64,000 bases of DNA from Bacteroidota bacterium (GTDB taxonomy: Bacteria > Bacteroidota > Bacteroidia > UKL13-3). Position numbers and translations under genes: made by a program. The notes beneath the pieces were generated by a model. That model was not told the DNA's origin. It saw only the letters and a program-made list of their open reading frames with translations, and made no database searches. The stretch spans positions 276,851-340,850 of the forward strand of contig CANHVU010000001.1 in assembly GCA_947464275.1 (NCBI GenBank). Reading direction: 5' to 3'. Each line of letters begins with the position of its first letter. Position 1 is the first letter of the stretch. This document shows positions 33,517 through 41,465 of this stretch, piece by piece.

Positions 33517-35775
33517 TTATGACTTGCTTTGTGCATCCACAACAGCAATTGTAATCATATTTACAATTTCGCGCACACTACTACCTAATTGTAACACATG
33601 TGCCGATTTTTTTAAGCCTAAAAGAACTGGGCCAACAGCTTCTGCAGAACCAAGCTCTTGTAACATTTTATAGGTAATATTTCCTGCTGATAACGATGGA
33701 AAAATTAAGGTATTAACGGGCTCTCCATTTAATTCGCTAAATGGAAAATTAGCACTTAATAGTTTTTGGTTTAAAGCTACATTAGCCTGAATATCACCAT
33801 CAACTACCATGTTAGGATATTTTTCTTTTAATGTATTGCGCACCTTGGTCATTTTTTGAGGCACTTCACCATCAGCCGAACCAAAATTGCTGTAACTTAA
33901 TAAAGCAATACGCGGTTCAATATTGAATTTTTTAACAGCTTTGTAAGTTGAATAGGTAATATCTACTAAATCGTCAGCACTTGGGTAACGGTTAACGGTA
34001 GTGTCAGAAAAGAATAATGTTCCTTTTTTGCTCAACATAATATACATGCCAGCTACATTTTTGGTTCCATCTTCTTTTCCTAAAATTTGTAAAGCAGGCT
34101 TAATTGATGTTGGATAATTTTTGGTTAATCCGCTTATCATGGCATCTGCTTCACCCATTTCAACCATCATTGGAGCATAATAATTTCTTTCGCGCATTAA
34201 CTTGCGAGCCTCGTGTAAGGTTACTCCTTTTCGTTGGCGTTTCATAAAGAAAATATCAGCGAATGCATGGCGTTTTGCTTCTTCTTCTAAAGGATCAATA
34301 ATGTTTACATCGCCTAATTTGATATGGTTTTCGGCTATAATTGCATTTATTTTTTCTCTATTTCCTAATAAAATTGGAATAGCTATTCCTTCATCTTTTA
34401 CTATTTGCGCAGCGCGCAATATTTTATAATTATCAGCTTCTGTAAATACAACACATTTTGGATTTAATTTAGCTTTATCGGTAATGGCCCTAACAAAATT
34501 GCTTTCTTTTCCTAATCGGGCTAATAATTGATGGTTGTATTTTTCCCAGTCATGAATTGGGTTTTTAGCCACTCCACTATCCATAGCAGCTTTGGCCACA
34601 GCAGGCGAAACGGTTGTAATTAAACGAGGGTCAATTGGTTTTGGAATGATATAATTTTTACCAAAAGTTACATTCTTTTCGTTGTAAGCTAAATTTACTA
34701 TTTCAGGAACAGGCTCTTTGGTTAATTGTGCCAAAGCGTGTACAGCCGCAATTTTCATTTCCTCTGTAATTTTAGTAGCTCTTACATCTAAAGCACCTCT
34801 AAAAATGTATGGGAAACCTAATACATTATTTACTTGGTTAGGATAATCGCTGCGGCCTGTAGCCAAAATAATATCGGGGCGCGAAGCCATTGCCAAATCG
34901 TACGATATTTCAGGATTTGGGTTTGCCAAAGCAAATACAATACAATCTTTAGCCATGCTGCGTAGCATATCTTGGCTAACTACATCGGCTTTTGATAAAC
35001 CAACAAATACATCTGCATTTTGCATAGCATCTGCTAATGTATTTAAGTTACGGCTGGTGGCAAATTGTTTTTTAGTATTGTCTAAATTAGGGCTATCAGT
35101 TCTAATAACTCCTTTACTGTCGCACATAATTAGGTTTTCTTTTTGAACACCTAAAGCCAACATAATTTTAGCACAACTAATGGCTGATGCACCTGCACCA
35201 TTGTAAACTACTTGTACATCTTTAATATTTTTACCAACTAGTTCTAATGCATTTAATAAGGCAGCACCAGTAATAATGGCTGTTCCGTGCTGGTCATCGT
35301 GCATAATTGGAATATCCAACTCTTCTTTTAAGCGTTGTTCTATTTCAAAACATTCAGGTGCTTTAATATCTTCTAAGTTAATACCTCCAAAAGTACAAGC
35401 TATATTTTTTACGGTATTGATAAACTCTTCCGTATTTTTTGTGCTGATTTCAATATCAAAAACATCAATATCGGCAAATATTTTGAATAATACCCCCTTG
35501 CCTTCCATTACTGGTTTTGAAGCCTCGGGACCAATATCTCCAAGTCCTAAGACTGCTGTTCCATTTGATATTACAGCAACTAAATTCCCTTTGGCAGTAT
35601 ATTTATAAACATCATCAGGATTTTCGGCAATAGCTAAACATGGCTCTGCTACTCCTGGCGAGTAGGCTAAACTTAAATCGCGTTTGGTATTGGTGGGTTT
35701 GGTAGGTACTACAGCTATTTTTCCTGGACGGCCTTTACTGTGGTATTTTAATGCATCTTCTTTTAATTGACTCAT
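33517..35775 (-). CDS. maeB: NADP-dependent malic enzyme with phosphotransacetylase-like C-terminal domain
   Basis: A 752-residue MaeB-type enzyme converting malate to pyruvate and CO2 with NADP+. The malic enzyme part holds RDLSLAYSPGVAEPCLAI, NGTAVLGLGDIGPEASKPVMEGKG, the metal site in DIPIMHDDQHGTAIITGAALLNAL and VVYNGAGASAISCAKI for the cofactor. Residues ~430-752 form a phosphate acetyltransferase-like domain (GEADAMISGLTKNYPTSIKPALQI, KLLSANFPFSELNGEPVNTLIFPSLSAGNITYK). In known homologues this is regulatory. The start MSQLKEDALKYHSKGRPGKI is standard. Monocistronic by spacing. Confidence 0.95.
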   Translation of the reverse strand: MSQLKEDALKYHSKGRPGKIAVVPTKPTNTKRDLSLAYSPGVAEPCLAIAENPDDVYKYTAKGNLVAVISNGTAVLGLGDIGPEASKPVMEGKGVLFKIFADIDVFDIEISTKNTEEFINTVKNIACTFGGINLEDIKAPECFEIEQRLKEELDIPIMHDDQHGTAIITGAALLNALELVGKNIKDVQVVYNGAGASAISCAKIMLALGVQKENLIMCDSKGVIRTDSPNLDNTKKQFATSRNLNTLADAMQNADVFVGLSKADVVSQDMLRSMAKDCIVFALANPNPEISYDLAMASRPDIILATGRSDYPNQVNNVLGFPYIFRGALDVRATKITEEMKIAAVHALAQLTKEPVPEIVNLAYNEKNVTFGKNYIIPKPIDPRLITTVSPAVAKAAMDSGVAKNPIHDWEKYNHQLLARLGKESNFVRAITDKAKLNPKCVVFTEADNYKILRAAQIVKDEGIAIPILLGNREKINAIIAENHIKLGDVNIIDPLEEEAKRHAFADIFFMKRQRKGVTLHEARKLMRERNYYAPMMVEMGEADAMISGLTKNYPTSIKPALQILGKEDGTKNVAGMYIMLSKKGTLFFSDTTVNRYPSADDLVDITYSTYKAVKKFNIEPRIALLSYSNFGSADGEVPQKMTKVRNTLKEKYPNMVVDGDIQANVALNQKLLSANFPFSELNGEPVNTLIFPSLSAGNITYKMLQELGSAEAVGPVLLGLKKSAHVLQLGSSVREIVNMITIAVVDAQSKS

Positions 35776-35938
35776 TATTTAAAAATTACTCTTTTTAGAT
35801 TTTTGATTGAACAATAATCTTATAAAAAACAAACGTACTAATTGTTTTTGATTATAAAAATTTGATAAAAAATATAGTTGCAACTATTTTTACATAATTG
35901 CAACTATACGTGTCGTAAGACTTTGATTTTATGAATAT

Positions 35939-37891
35939 TTAGTGTGTTTTTAAAACATACTTCAATACTTTTTGATATAGCTCATCTGGCTTAAAGGGCT
36001 TGGTAACAAAATCGTTCATACCAGCTTCTAATACTTTATTTCTGGTTTCTAAAAATGCATCAGCACTTAAAGCTATAATAGGCACTTCGCGGTTTTTAAC
36101 GGGTGTATTTGGTGAGCGAATTAACTCTGCAGCTTCAAAACCACTCATCTCGGGCATTTGTAAGTCCATTAGAACCAAATCAATATCTTCTCGTTGAGAT
36201 AATGTTTCGATAGCCTCTAAGCCATTATTAGCAATTAAAACTTCAGTATTCCATTTTTTGAAAAACTGTTTTGCTACAAATTGATTCATTACGTTATCTT
36301 CTACTACCAATATTTTAAATTTACTTAAATCGTAAATTTCGTCATTGGTTTTTTCGTCTTCAATTTTACTTAAAGTACTGATTTCAAAAGGCAGTTCTAC
36401 ACCAAAGGTTGTTCCCTCGCCAACTTTACTTTTTATGGTAATATTTCCATTTTGAAGTAAGGTTAAGTTTTTTGTAATAGCTAGGCCTAGTCCAGTTCCC
36501 CCAAATTTGCGTGTAGTATCGGTATATGCTTGGGTAAAACTCTCAAATATTTTTGATTGTTTGTGTTCAGGAATTCCAATCCCGGTATCACTTACCGTAA
36601 ATTGAACTTTGCTCTTATTATTTTCGGTTTCAATTAAATTAACGGTTACAGTAATAGTACCTTTTGAAGTAAATTTCAATGCATTTCCAACCAAATTAAA
36701 CAAAATTTGATTCAATCTATATGGGTCCCCTTTTAGAATAGCAGGAATTTTATCATCAATAGTTACACTAAAATCTAAACCTTTTTCCTTTGAACGGTAA
36801 TCAAAAGTTTTATGTAATTCGTTCATTCGTTGGCGAATGTCAAAATCAATGTTTTCAAAAGTAATTTTACCAGCTTCTATTTTTGAAAAATCTAAAATAT
36901 CGTTGATAATAACCAGTAGATTATCTGCCGAATACCTGATTGATTTTAAATTCTCTAAAGCAGTTCCTGTAAATATCTTTTCATCAAGTAATAAGTCAGT
37001 TAAACCCATAATGGCATTCATTGGGGTTCTAATTTCATGACTCATATTTGATAAAAACTCGGTTTTAGCTTTAGCTGAACTTATCGCATCGTTTCGGGCT
37101 TGTAATAACTCCTTTTGAAACTTTTTATTTTCGGTTATATCTTTACTAAAAATGGCAGCACCAGTTGTTTCTCCTTCACTTTTAATAGGATTGTAAGTGG
37201 TTTCAAAACAAAAATATTCATCGTTTATGGTTAACTCTTCTACATATGTTAGGCTATTACCTTTTAAACACTCAGTAAAATGATTCAACACTTCTGGGTC
37301 ACTTATAATCTCGGTAACTGGCTGACCAATATAAATATCAATGTTTTGCTGAGAACAAATACGGTTTTTAAATGAAGAGTTAAAAGAAATAATACTTAAT
37401 TCTTTATCAATTGCATAAATATTATTGTGTGTGCTTTCAACAATAGCCGTTAAACGGTTATTGTTTTCTTTAATTTCGGCCTCAGCTTTAACGCGTTGGT
37501 TTTCAATTTCCCATAATCGAACCCCATTTAATATAACTTTTTGAATATAATCGGGACTTAGTTCAGCTTTTGGAAAGTAATCGAAAGCGCCATTTTTAAT
37601 CATTTGAACTGCAAGCTTTTCATCTCCCTGCGAAGTCATTACAGCAATGGGAGTAAAAACTTTTAGTTCACGTATTTTTTTTAGTAATTCTAATCCATCA
37701 ACTCCAGGTAGCAAATAATCTAAAAATATACAGTTATATTTATGTTTGTTAACTACCTCAAGTGTTTCGGTTGCATTTTTACAAATGTCTAATTCATATG
37801 TTAAACCAGTTTTTTTTAGTGCACGCTGAAATGACATGATGTCAATGTCATCATCATCAACTAATAACAGTTTATAATTTTCTGATTGCAT
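35939..37891 (-). CDS. Hybrid sensor histidine kinase (REC-PAS-kinase-REC)
   Basis: A 650-residue soluble hybrid kinase. An N-terminal receiver has its phospho-acceptor at Asp58 (CIFLDYLLPG). A PAS domain (RLTAIVESTHNNIYAIDKELSIISFN) follows. The HisKA His is at 285 (FLSNMSHEIRTPMNAIMG), then an ATPase domain with DTGIGIPEHKQSKIFESFTQ and FGGTGLGLAITKNL. The C-terminal receiver has Asp576 (DLVLMDLQMPEMSG). No membrane helix is present, so the input is internal or passed by a partner receiver. The N-terminal receiver resembles the single-domain regulator encoded 33 bp upstream, so the two probably form one relay. Confidence 0.92.
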   Translation of the reverse strand: MQSENYKLLLVDDDDIDIMSFQRALKKTGLTYELDICKNATETLEVVNKHKYNCIFLDYLLPGVDGLELLKKIRELKVFTPIAVMTSQGDEKLAVQMIKNGAFDYFPKAELSPDYIQKVILNGVRLWEIENQRVKAEAEIKENNNRLTAIVESTHNNIYAIDKELSIISFNSSFKNRICSQQNIDIYIGQPVTEIISDPEVLNHFTECLKGNSLTYVEELTINDEYFCFETTYNPIKSEGETTGAAIFSKDITENKKFQKELLQARNDAISSAKAKTEFLSNMSHEIRTPMNAIMGLTDLLLDEKIFTGTALENLKSIRYSADNLLVIINDILDFSKIEAGKITFENIDFDIRQRMNELHKTFDYRSKEKGLDFSVTIDDKIPAILKGDPYRLNQILFNLVGNALKFTSKGTITVTVNLIETENNKSKVQFTVSDTGIGIPEHKQSKIFESFTQAYTDTTRKFGGTGLGLAITKNLTLLQNGNITIKSKVGEGTTFGVELPFEISTLSKIEDEKTNDEIYDLSKFKILVVEDNVMNQFVAKQFFKKWNTEVLIANNGLEAIETLSQREDIDLVLMDLQMPEMSGFEAAELIRSPNTPVKNREVPIIALSADAFLETRNKVLEAGMNDFVTKPFKPDELYQKVLKYVLKTH

Positions 37892-37924
37892 AGGCTAATT
37901 TTGTTTAACAATAAGTAAACTTAA

Positions 37925-38353
37925 TTAGGTTGGAAATTCACACAATTTCCAATAACTATTTAAAGTACTAACTACATCCATAAATTGATCCATCGATAAT
38001 GGTTTAAGAATATAACCAGCTACATTTAAATTAAATGCCTCAACTTTATCATTGTCTTCGTTCGATGTAGTCATTACAAAAACACTTAAGTTTTTTAGAT
38101 GCTCATCTTTTCTCAATTCACGTAAAAACTCAATTCCACCCATCTTGGGCATGTTTAAGTCAAGTAGAATAATTTTTGGTGTTTTTAAAGGCGCATTTAC
38201 ATGAATATCGCGTAAATATTCTAATGCTTCTATACCATTATTCGTAATATGTAATGGATTAGTTACATTATTCTTTTTAAATGCACGTCTAACGTTCATT
38301 ATATCCACTTCATCATCTTCTACTAGTAGTATGTTAATCATTCGTTCGCTCAT
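37925..38353 (-). CDS. Single-domain response regulator (Rcp1-like)
   Basis: A 142-residue receiver without output domain: INILLVEDDEVDIMNVRRAFKKNNVTNPLHITNNGIEALEYLRD, phospho-acceptor Asp65 in IILLDLNMPKMGG, then VFVMTTSNEDNDKV and the conserved Lys in GYILKPLS. This is the Rcp1-like type that partners hybrid or phytochrome-like kinases. It is transcribed just ahead of the hybrid kinase gene (33-bp gap), so phosphotransfer between them is likely. Confidence 0.9.
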   Translation of the reverse strand: MSERMINILLVEDDEVDIMNVRRAFKKNNVTNPLHITNNGIEALEYLRDIHVNAPLKTPKIILLDLNMPKMGGIEFLRELRKDEHLKNLSVFVMTTSNEDNDKVEAFNLNVAGYILKPLSMDQFMDVVSTLNSYWKLCEFPT

Positions 38354-38555
38354 TTTAATTTAGCAATTTTAAATTCAATATTATACTTTTTTTGTATGTA
38401 TTTATAAAATACAATAAAAAACTTTCTAACAACTATTTGAATTGTAAAAAAACAAATACAAATAGCAGTGTTTTAACCTACAAAACCAAATAAATTTTAT
38501 TTTAGTAAAATCAAAAAACTAATTTGAGTTATAAAAGTTAATATTGTAACGTTTT

Positions 38556-39398
38556 ATGAATGTAAATGTAGAAATAGACGATAATTCTGGCTTTTGTTTT
38601 GGGGTAGTTTTTGCAATCTCAATGGCGGAAGATATTTTAGATGCAGAAGGTAAATTATTTTGCCTTGGCGATATTGTTCATAACGATGAAGAAGTGTCGC
38701 GTTTAAAAGCCAAAGGATTGCAAATTATAGATCATGAGCAATTAAAAAATATTCGAAACGAAAAAGTGCTGATTAGAGCTCATGGTGAACCACCAGAAAC
38801 TTATAAATTAGCCATGGAAAACCAAATAGAACTTATCGATGCTAGTTGTCCAGTGGTTTTAAAATTACAAAATCGAGTTAGAGAAGCTTATAACGATAAT
38901 GAGCAAATACTGATATACGGTAAGCATGGCCATGCTGAGGTAAAGGGTTTGGTTGGACAAACAAATGGAGAAGCTAAAGTAGTAGAAACGTTTGACGAGT
39001 TGGAAAACATGGTGCTTCCTAAAAAACTACAACTGTTTAGCCAAACTACAAAACGGACTAAAAACCTGTATAAACTAAAAAGTAGCCTAGAAGCAAAAGG
39101 AATTGAAGTTGATTTTAATGATACACTTTGCCGCCAGGTAAGTAACCGAGATGTTCAATTACCTAATTTCGTAAAAAAATTTGATAAAGTTATTTTTGTG
39201 GCAGGTTTAAAATCATCGAACGGAAAGGTGCTATACGATGTTTGTAAAGAAAACAATCCTAATACATTTTTTGTTAGTAATAAAAACGAACTTAAAAAAG
39301 AATGGTTTAATACTAATGAAACAGTTGGTATTTGTGGGGCTACGAGTACACCACAATGGCAAATGGAAGAAGTAAAAGAAGCTATTCTATCACTATAA
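38556..39398 (+). CDS. ispH: 4-hydroxy-3-methylbut-2-enyl diphosphate reductase
   Basis: Last enzyme of the MEP isoprenoid pathway, producing IPP and DMAPP with a [4Fe-4S] cluster. The three cluster Cys are visible: Cys14 in SGFCFGV, Cys97 in DASCPVV and Cys190 in FNDTLCRQVSNRD. The substrate-binding motif IRAHGEPPE and KHGHAEVKGLVGQT are present, and the end GICGATSTPQWQMEEV is typical. The 280-residue length is normal. The glutathione peroxidase gene follows after 10 bp and may be co-transcribed. Confidence 0.95.
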   Translation: MNVNVEIDDNSGFCFGVVFAISMAEDILDAEGKLFCLGDIVHNDEEVSRLKAKGLQIIDHEQLKNIRNEKVLIRAHGEPPETYKLAMENQIELIDASCPVVLKLQNRVREAYNDNEQILIYGKHGHAEVKGLVGQTNGEAKVVETFDELENMVLPKKLQLFSQTTKRTKNLYKLKSSLEAKGIEVDFNDTLCRQVSNRDVQLPNFVKKFDKVIFVAGLKSSNGKVLYDVCKENNPNTFFVSNKNELKKEWFNTNETVGICGATSTPQWQMEEVKEAILSL

Positions 39399-39408
39399 AT
39401 AAATTAAA

Positions 39409-39978
39409 ATGAAAACAATAATTTTATCAAGCGCACTGCTATTAGTTGCTGGTTTTGTATTTTACAGTTTTAAAAACCGTAAAGTGGAAAACAGTACCAA
39501 AGGCAAAAGCTTTTACGATCTAACCATCAAATCTTTAGATGGGAAAACAGAAATTAGCATGAGTCAATTTAAAGGTAAAAAGGTACTTTGTGTTAATGTA
39601 GCTAGTAAATGTGGTTATACTCCACAATACGAAGGCTTAGAAAAATTGTACGAAAACAATAAAGAAAAGCTAGTTATTATTGGTTTTCCATGTAACCAAT
39701 TTTTGTACCAAGAGTCAGGTTCTCCAGAAGAAATAGCCACTTTTTGCAAAAAGAATTATGGCGTAACTTTTCCACTTACTGAAAAAATTGACGTAAAAGG
39801 AAAAGGCCAACACACAGTTTACCAATGGTTAACCAATAAAGAAACCAATGGTGTAAAAGATGTAGAGGTTAAATGGAATTTTGGAAAGTTTTTGATTGAT
39901 GAAAACGGAAAGTTTGTAGAATATTTTCCAAGCAAAACCGAACCTTTAAGCGAAGAAATAGCTAAATTTTTAAAGTAA
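39409..39978 (+). CDS. Glutathione peroxidase family protein (Cys type)
   Basis: A 189-residue thiol peroxidase. An N-terminal hydrophobic segment (MKTIILSSALLLVAGFVFYSF) suggests export or anchoring in the periplasm. The catalytic residue is Cys68 in NVASKCGYTPQYEGLEKLY rather than selenocysteine. The Gln and Trp of the catalytic set are in IIGFPCNQFLYQESG and VKWNFGKFLID. The resolving Cys is probably Cys in EEIATFCKKNYG. It follows ispH by 10 bp and is closed by a strong terminator. Confidence 0.92.
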   Translation: MKTIILSSALLLVAGFVFYSFKNRKVENSTKGKSFYDLTIKSLDGKTEISMSQFKGKKVLCVNVASKCGYTPQYEGLEKLYENNKEKLVIIGFPCNQFLYQESGSPEEIATFCKKNYGVTFPLTEKIDVKGKGQHTVYQWLTNKETNGVKDVEVKWNFGKFLIDENGKFVEYFPSKTEPLSEEIAKFLK

Positions 39979-39998
39979 TTTTCTGAAAAAATTTATAC

Positions 39999-40040
39999 AA
40001 GCCAAAATCAAAAAACTTATATTTGATTTTGGCTTTTTTT
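39999..40040 (+). terminator. Rho-independent terminator after the peroxidase gene
   Basis: A 14-bp stem (AAGCCAAAATCAAA / TTTGATTTTGGCTT) and T run. It ends one base before the ATG of comF. The open frame upstream of that ATG is therefore the terminator, not coding sequence. Confidence 0.9.
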
Positions 40041-40730
40041 ATGTTCAAATATTTACTTCAACTAATTTATCCCAATAACTGTATTTGCTGCTACCAGCAT
40101 TTAGTAGAATCAGAGAATTATGTTTGCACTGCATGCTTACTTGAACTTCCATTAACTAATTTTCATAATTTGCCAGGAAATAACTTAGAAAAAGTATTTT
40201 GGGGTAGGAGTGTTATTGAAAAGGCGATTGCATTATTGTATTATAAAAAAGGTGGTAAAACAGCTAAATTATTACACGCTTTAAAATATCATAATAATCC
40301 TGAAATAGCATTATTTTTAGGCAAGTATTATGGTACTTTTTTAAAGGAATTTATTATTAAGAATGGTATTGATGCAGTAGTTGCTATTCCTTTACATAAA
40401 AACAAAATGCGTTTGCGTGGTTATAATCAAAGTGAAATGCTTTGTAATGGAATAGCCGAGACGCTGGGAATAGATAATTTAAGTACTCAAATAATTAGAA
40501 CTAAATTTACAGAAACTCAAACTAAAAAATCGAGATTAGAGCGAAGTGAAAACGTAAATAAAGTTTTTGAGGTAACTAATACAGTCTTTTTTGAAAATAA
40601 ACACATTTTATTAATTGATGATGTTATTACTACTGGTGCTACCATTGAAAGTTGTGCAAATGAATTAACTCAAATAACGAATTGCAAAGTTAGTATAGGT
40701 GCATTGGCATTTGCTCACCATGGTGTTTAA
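40041..40730 (+). CDS. ComF family phosphoribosyltransferase-like protein
   Basis: A 229-residue protein with an N-terminal zinc-finger-like Cys cluster (PNNCICCYQHLVESENYVCTAC, Cys14/17/29/32) and a PRTase domain ending in LLIDDVITTGATIESCANEL. ALKYHNNPEIALFLGKYYG and IPLHKNKMRLRGYNQSEMLCNGIA are standard ComF segments. ComF is needed for DNA uptake in competent bacteria, though many homologues are of unclear role. I start at ATG 40041; the upstream TTG at 40023 lies in the terminator stem. Confidence 0.88.
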   Translation: MFKYLLQLIYPNNCICCYQHLVESENYVCTACLLELPLTNFHNLPGNNLEKVFWGRSVIEKAIALLYYKKGGKTAKLLHALKYHNNPEIALFLGKYYGTFLKEFIIKNGIDAVVAIPLHKNKMRLRGYNQSEMLCNGIAETLGIDNLSTQIIRTKFTETQTKKSRLERSENVNKVFEVTNTVFFENKHILLIDDVITTGATIESCANELTQITNCKVSIGALAFAHHGV

Positions 40731-40784
40731 GTAGTTTTTTGTTTAAATGGTTGTATTTGTTATTTAAAATACCTAAAATTGTAT

Positions 40785-40931
40785 ATGGATATTTTATTTG
40801 AAATAACAAAGTACATACTCTGTGCGATTTTTTTATTGTCAATTGTGGGTTCAATTTTTTTATTAATTGCAGTTAATAAAATGAATAGTTATAAGAAATT
40901 ATTCAGCATTGAACACCAAGATCTGATTTAG
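40785..40931 (+). CDS. Small single-helix membrane protein (48 aa)
   Basis: A short frame from ATG 40785 to TAG 40931. The product MDILFEITKYILCAIFLLSI continues into VGSIFLLIAVN, one clear membrane helix, with a basic-then-acidic tail (KMNSYKKLFSIEHQDLI). It fits the gap between comF and DUF2452 and reads in the same direction. No family is known to me; coding status rests on the helix and tidy placement only. Confidence 0.45.
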   Translation: MDILFEITKYILCAIFLLSIVGSIFLLIAVNKMNSYKKLFSIEHQDLI

Positions 40932-40984
40932 TTTTTTTACTTTTTATAAAACATTTGATTGTATTTTTGCTTTATACAATACAA

Positions 40985-41425
40985 ATGATGGAAGAAAATA
41001 CCATAGAGGAAAGTTATACTGGTTCAGCTAGTTTATCGCCAATACCATTAAGTATTGGGTCGCCAGTAATAAGACCAGAAGACAAAAACAAAATAAAGGC
41101 AAATGCTGTAGAGGCTATGCATCATTATGCAAATCAAGAAATCGGTATGCTTAAAAAACAAGCCGATTTAATCATGAGTCAGGTACGTGAAATAGAGGCT
41201 CGTCTTAAAATTTCAGAGCACATTTATGAAAGCAATTTAAAATTTACACCTGTTGTCAATCAAGTTTATCATTTATACGAAAAAGACAGTTATTATAACC
41301 TTTCTTTAATTGGTCCAGAAGAGTGGGGACGCAGTAAAACTGTAGGAAAATATTTAGCCAGCGTTAAGCTATTAGGCGACCACAGTTGGGATGTAATAAA
41401 AAAAGCAGAAAACACTTCCATTTAA
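40985..41425 (+). CDS. DUF2452 family protein
   Basis: A 146-residue cytoplasmic protein of the DUF2452 family: SPIPLSIGSPVIRPEDKNKIKANAVEAMHHYANQEIGMLKKQADLIMSQVREIEARLKISEHIYESNLKFTPVVNQVYHLYEK, then LSLIGPEEWG. Function is unknown. The frame is open from 40955, but the ATG pair at 40985/40988 begins the family-like sequence, so I start at 40985. The 3' end forms part of the terminator hairpin. Confidence 0.8.
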   Translation: MMEENTIEESYTGSASLSPIPLSIGSPVIRPEDKNKIKANAVEAMHHYANQEIGMLKKQADLIMSQVREIEARLKISEHIYESNLKFTPVVNQVYHLYEKDSYYNLSLIGPEEWGRSKTVGKYLASVKLLGDHSWDVIKKAENTSI

Positions 41426-41444
41426 TTAAGTGCTTTCTGCTTTC
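41402..41444. terminator. Bidirectional terminator between DUF2452 and the M12 protease
   Basis: Stem AAAGCAGAAAACACTT against AAGTGCTTTCTGCTTT, with one mismatch and a ~10-base loop. The left arm lies in the last codons of the DUF2452 gene. It sits between two converging genes and can serve both. Confidence 0.75.
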
Positions 41445-41465
41445 TATTATCAATTTTGACTATAG

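Noticed and set aside
39409..39978. Selenocysteine glutathione peroxidase
   Set aside because: The catalytic codon is a Cys codon with no in-frame TGA; no selenocysteine machinery is expected or needed.
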